DNA from: Blastomyces gilchristii SLH14081
Lineage: Eukaryota > Ascomycota > Eurotiomycetes > Onygenales > Ajellomycetaceae
Assembly (NCBI RefSeq): GCF_000003855.2
Contig: NW_003101682.1
Location: 4,197,753-4,261,752 of the forward strand
Length of the DNA stretch: 64,000 nucleotides
Reading direction: 5' to 3'
Shown here: positions 60,420 through 64,000 of the stretch, piece by piece
Layout: every line of letters begins with the position of its first letter
How positions within the stretch are numbered: the stretch's first letter is position 1
The notes under the pieces: model-generated
The model's input: only the letters and a program-made list of their open reading frames with translations
Database searches by the model: none
Told to the model about the DNA's origin: nothing
Translations under genes and position numbers: made by a program

Positions 60420-60886
60420 GAGTTGTTCTCTTATTATTATGGGGAGCAGCTAGAGTTGTGTAAATTTTTATTCTCTTGGAATCTTGGGATTATTATTTTT
60501 GGGGTTGTTTATTCGTTGTCTCAGTGTTTTCAGAGCCAGGACCTTTTTGCGTTGGACTCTAACCGTGCCTAATTGCGACTTACTATCATTAGTGATCGCG
60601 CCCCAGTGTAACTGTAATATCACTGCAACTGTAATATTTTCAATTATCATCATTCTTCATCTTCAAATATTCATTAATCATTACCATCATGCTTAAATCA
60701 TTTAAATGCACTGAAGCTCAGCATCAAAATGCCATTGACATATTAAGACCAAATTCAAAATTAAAAATCATCAAGATAGTATATGAATTTCAAGTTGTAT
60801 ATATAATTTTCATTGAATGAGTGAAAGAAAATAAATCAAGAATTATAAGAGTTTCACTGAATTGAATATTAAATAACAGTTTTCAG
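60420..60886. other. 3' flank of BRCT gene
   Basis: The 3' UTR and a transition back to AT-rich sequence. GC-normal sequence ends near 60620 (a GCGCCCCAG patch at 60598-60606). Short frames here on both strands lack any family signal. I cannot place a polyadenylation site with confidence. Confidence 0.6.
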
Positions 60887-60898
60887 AAGAAAACTCTT

Positions 60899-61278
60899 TG
60901 CCCCGATGGCCGAATGGTTAATGCAGCCACCCGGTAGCGCCTTGGTGTGGGAAACCAAGGCATGTGGGTTCAAAACCCGCAGGGGATACATTAAATCCAG
61001 AACCCAAGCACCTCAGGTTTCTAATAAATACAGAGATGTACAAATCACTTCAATAAATCACTCTATATTCCTGGGCTGAAAAGTTATTATTGTATGTATC
61101 TAATTATCACTTCTTTGTATTTTTCTATGTTCTTGTTATCTTGGCATGGTCTTAAAACCTGTATTTTCTTCTGTATAACCAACACTTGACCTGTATTTAA
61201 CATCATGCAAGGACTCATTATAAGCTCTGCTTGCATATAAGTATAATGAAAGAACAATAATAATAATAATAATATAAT
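60899..61278 (+). mobile_element. tRNA-derived SINE, 380 bp, with 12-bp target duplication
   Basis: AAGAAAACTCTT is repeated perfectly at 60887-60898 and 61279-61290. The head has an A-box (TGGCCGAATGGTTAA, 60907-60921) and a B-box (GGTTCAAAACC, 60967-60977). The tail is a run of AAT. The 3' end just before the tail (61225-61262) resembles the LINE 3' end: CTCTG, TGCATA, TATAAT, GAAGAA or GAAAGAA, then AAT. This is the classic design of a SINE copied by a partner LINE. The head is less mutated than the surroundings. Confidence 0.85.
60900..60988 (+). tRNA. tRNA-like head of the SINE
   Basis: 89 bases. The T arm GTGGG / TTCAAAA / CCCGC folds well, and CCTTGGT / ACCAAGG forms a perfect 7-bp stem around a 7-base loop (GTGGGAA), but the acceptor stem pairs only over four C:G pairs and the D stem is poor. 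TGGCCGAATGGTTAA resembles Ser/Leu tRNAs. With the SINE duplication around it, this is a tRNA-derived promoter rather than a functional tRNA gene. Confidence 0.5.
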
Positions 61279-61290
61279 AAGAAAACTCTT

Positions 61291-62100
61291 CAAAGATCAA
61301 TAATAAATTTAAATACTAATTTTTATTCTCTTATTATTAAGTATATTAAAACTGCTGTGAATTATATATTAATTTTTTATTATTCTAATTTCAATATCAT
61401 TGCTTCAGCTGTAAATAAAACATAAGTATATTAATTCACAAATTATCTATCAGAGTATAGTAGAGTGAAAAAGAAATCACTAAGTTTAAAATAAATATAT
61501 AGTGAAAATATAACTTTTATTATTAACTAATTTAATCACTATAAATTATTTTTAATCAGTAACGTGACTCATCAAGCAACGAACTTATTCAATTAATAAA
61601 CTGCTATTTTTTCCATGAATCTCTGCAACTATTCAACTTCAACCACTTATTATATCACTTAATAAAGTGATTCTAAAGCAAGCAATCACTCATTTGAATT
61701 AATAATTGATTTTCAAATATGCTGAGATTTCAAAGAAATTCAGAATTAATCACATTATCATGATCTAACAGTTCAAAGATCAACAAATCTTCAGAACAGA
61801 GATAATATTAACTGATTATCAGAATCTTATAAATACTGAAGCACAATATCTTCTATTTCACAGTAATTAGTTATTCAATCACAGATTCTCTATTATATGT
61901 TAAATACTGCATAATTTTGAATTTCAGATTATCAAAATAAAAGTAGAAATCAACTGAGTATCTCACTTTTATAAGTGATATAAAATGAAGATTAAGAATA
62001 TCTATTTTCATACTCTGAATCAAAAGAGAAAAGAGATAGATAATAACTACTGTTTTAATTAATACTTTATTTCTATAATTGCAGTTTTTTTACTTCTTTT
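61291..62100. other. AT-rich DNA without recognised content
   Basis: Highly AT-rich with no frame, LTR or TIR that I can identify. It is probably decayed repeat sequence. Confidence 0.5.
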
Positions 62101-62800
62101 TATATACAATTTCATGAGCTTTTTACTGACTTTTATTAAATAGTTACAGAAGAAGATCAAGCAGTATAATATTCTAACTCAGAATATCTACAATTTTGAT
62201 AAAAAAGACTTTCTTCTTGATCTTCTTTATACTCTCAAGTGAATTATTTCTATAGAAGCTCTTAAACAGAAGAATATAATTAAAGTAGCGCAGAATAACA
62301 GTAGAGAATTCATTTCTCTTCTGACTAATATTTATACAGATGAAACTACAATTTCATCTGCATTGATGCTTCAAGGAAAATCAAGAGATATACAAGATAC
62401 ATAACTTGAAGATTTTAATTTTAAAAAGAATCAGACATACTTCACTGATTCAGAAAATGAATAAAGTAATAATAAGTATAAATTAATCTCACTGAAACAG
62501 ATGTTTAATTCTCATACAAAGTAAAAAGCAAGAAATTATGACTATCTGCTTATATTAAATGATTATTCATCTTATATAAATATAACATTCAATCATTATA
62601 TGAATCAGAATTGAATTTTACTCACTATTCTTTCTTCTCATTCTACACACGGTTTACAGTCACTAGATGTTGAAATATTTAACTAATTTGTAAAGATATA
62701 TTTAGATTAACTAGATTTCTATACACATTCTGACTATGACTATATTCAGATCATAAAGTGAGATTTTAAATAATTATTTCATACTGTATAAGAAATCTTT
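62101..62800 (+). other. Unidentified decayed repeat
   Basis: Composition and TGA/TAA pattern suggest a mutated coding repeat on the plus strand (from about 62110). No domain is recognisable, so the element type is open. LINE copy 4 begins directly after it. Confidence 0.35.
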
Positions 62801-64000
62801 ATTATTAATTATTATTATTATTCTTCAATTATAGATATATACAGTTAGAGACTATGACATATATCTAAAAGTTTTTAGTTCTCAGGGTTTTTCTAATATC
62901 TATAAAGTAAACTATTTTACATTTATCAATTTCAGATATACAAAATCAGAAAATTCCAGCCTAGAATATAAAAACGCTTTACAAATTACAGTATTTTAAC
63001 ACCTTCTAATCCTTTGAAATTATTTAGAAATATCATGACAAAAGAAAAGAGAACAAAGTCTTAAAGATAGACATATTAAATAAGTAAATAGAAAATAACA
63101 GAAAAGAAAAAGTAAAGTAAAGAGAGACTATAATAAAACAAAAATATTAAAAGATAGTGTATAGTTCTTTTAACAGACTATATCTGATTAATTTACACCT
63201 CTTTATATTCAGAGATTTCTGAATTCAGTTATTTTCTTGTAGGTGCTTGAGTTTCTACCAGAAAGTCTATTAAGTATTTAATTTCTATCTCAGTTGAGAA
63301 TAAGAACCTTATATGTAATTAATTCAAATCATACTTCTCTTTCAATCTGACTCTGAGACTATTGTATAGTGCACAATGTATTACAATATACTCAGAATTT
63401 TCATTTCTATTGCAGAATAAACATTCTATTGAATCAAATCTATTATCAAATCTTTGTATATAAGATTTGAAATAATCATATTCTAGTTTGAGCTGAATTA
63501 TAGATGAGAATATTTTGTTTTTATATTTAATTGAACAAGATTTTTACTTGCATTTTGTTTCAAATCTTGAATAATGTATACTCTTCTTTTATTTGTACCA
63601 GCTTTTATTTCACTTGTCTAAATATGATTCTTTTATCTTTCTCTTTATAAAAGAACAGAACACTATTTTTTGATTAGATTTACTTAATTCTGAACCCTTT
63701 TTTACAGCTGAATCAGTCAATTCATTGTCATGAATATTCATATCAGTAGAAACTCAGTGTAAATGAATTATCAGTTTTGATATTCTTCTCTTTTGAATTT
63801 TCAAAACAGAATTTAAAATCAGTTCCAGATTCATTTGATCACTGTGAATCTGACAATTTCTAAGTCTTCTTAAAGCAGCTTGACTATCAGAGAATATTCA
63901 TATCTCTTTCAAACTATTTTCTCTTTTATAAGATTTTATTTTAATAAGTTTGAAAGCTTTCACTATTGAAAATAGTTCAGCATCAAAGACTTCAGATTCA
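62801..64000 (-). mobile_element. Tad1-type LINE, copy 4, 3' part, runs off the window
   Basis: Minus strand. The AAT tail (seen as ATT repeats) is at 62801-62822, the 3' UTR reaches about 63185, and ORF2 C-terminus with zinc motif and RNase H lies at 63185-64000. The last bases (CATCAAAGACTTCAGATTCA) are the reverse complement of copy 2 at 41937-41956. The rest of the element lies beyond the window. Confidence 0.85.

Noticed and set aside
60468..60696. Small genes downstream of the BRCT gene on either strand
   Set aside because: Two overlapping frames of 61 and 70 codons on opposite strands with no domain, in 3' flank sequence.
1..64000. CRISPR array, bacterial operon or prophage
   Set aside because: No spaced direct repeats, no ribosome binding sites and no bacterial gene pattern; the content is clearly fungal retroelements.

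Overview
This window is AT-rich, transposon-packed DNA from a filamentous ascomycete, with one intact gene as an island at about 55.9-60.6 kb. The evidence is Tad1-type LINEs, chromovirus-like Ty3/gypsy elements, a hAT DNA transposon with its MITEs, a tRNA-derived SINE, and a heavy C-to-T / G-to-A mutation load that has removed nearly all CpG and CpC. That load looks like repeat-induced point mutation (RIP) or a related process. The large AT-rich blocks and the style of the one intact protein would suit Onygenales such as Ajellomycetaceae, but this placement is a guess; no rRNA or other marker gene is present.

Layout. 1-3425: minus-strand gypsy relic. 3426-9224: long hAT transposon relic with recognisable transposase. 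9768-21260: decayed minus-strand gypsy element (B1), split by a 7.8-kb LINE (copy 1, itself carrying a solo LTR and a 100-N gap) and by a hAT MITE. 21261-22463: LTR pieces around a Copia fragment. 22464-43142: LINE copy 2, split by a long-TIR AT-rich MITE and by a 12.8-kb chromovirus (element A) with matching 533-bp LTRs and a 5-bp target duplication. Element A is itself split by LINE copy 3, whose 5' end is a tRNA-like sequence. 43143-46215: second copy of the B block. 46216-55723: another gypsy family (F), carrying three hAT MITEs. 55724-56396: promoter region of the intact gene. 56397-60419: BRCT-domain nuclear protein of 1340 aa. 60899-61278: tRNA-derived SINE with a perfect 12-bp target duplication. 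61279-64000: AT-rich relics and LINE copy 4 on the minus strand.

How the parts relate. Target duplications give a relative order: LINE copy 2, then gypsy A inside it, then LINE copy 3 inside gypsy A; and gypsy B, then LINE copy 1 inside B, then an F LTR inside LINE copy 1. The SINE shares its 3' end and AAT tail with the LINE, so it was probably copied by the LINE machinery. None of the transposon reading frames is intact. The only gene likely to be functional is the BRCT gene. It has AT-hook-like motifs, many CDK-type sites, a KEN box and one C-terminal BRCT domain, and its upstream region contains a perfect RFX-type X-box, which would fit cell-cycle or DNA-damage control.
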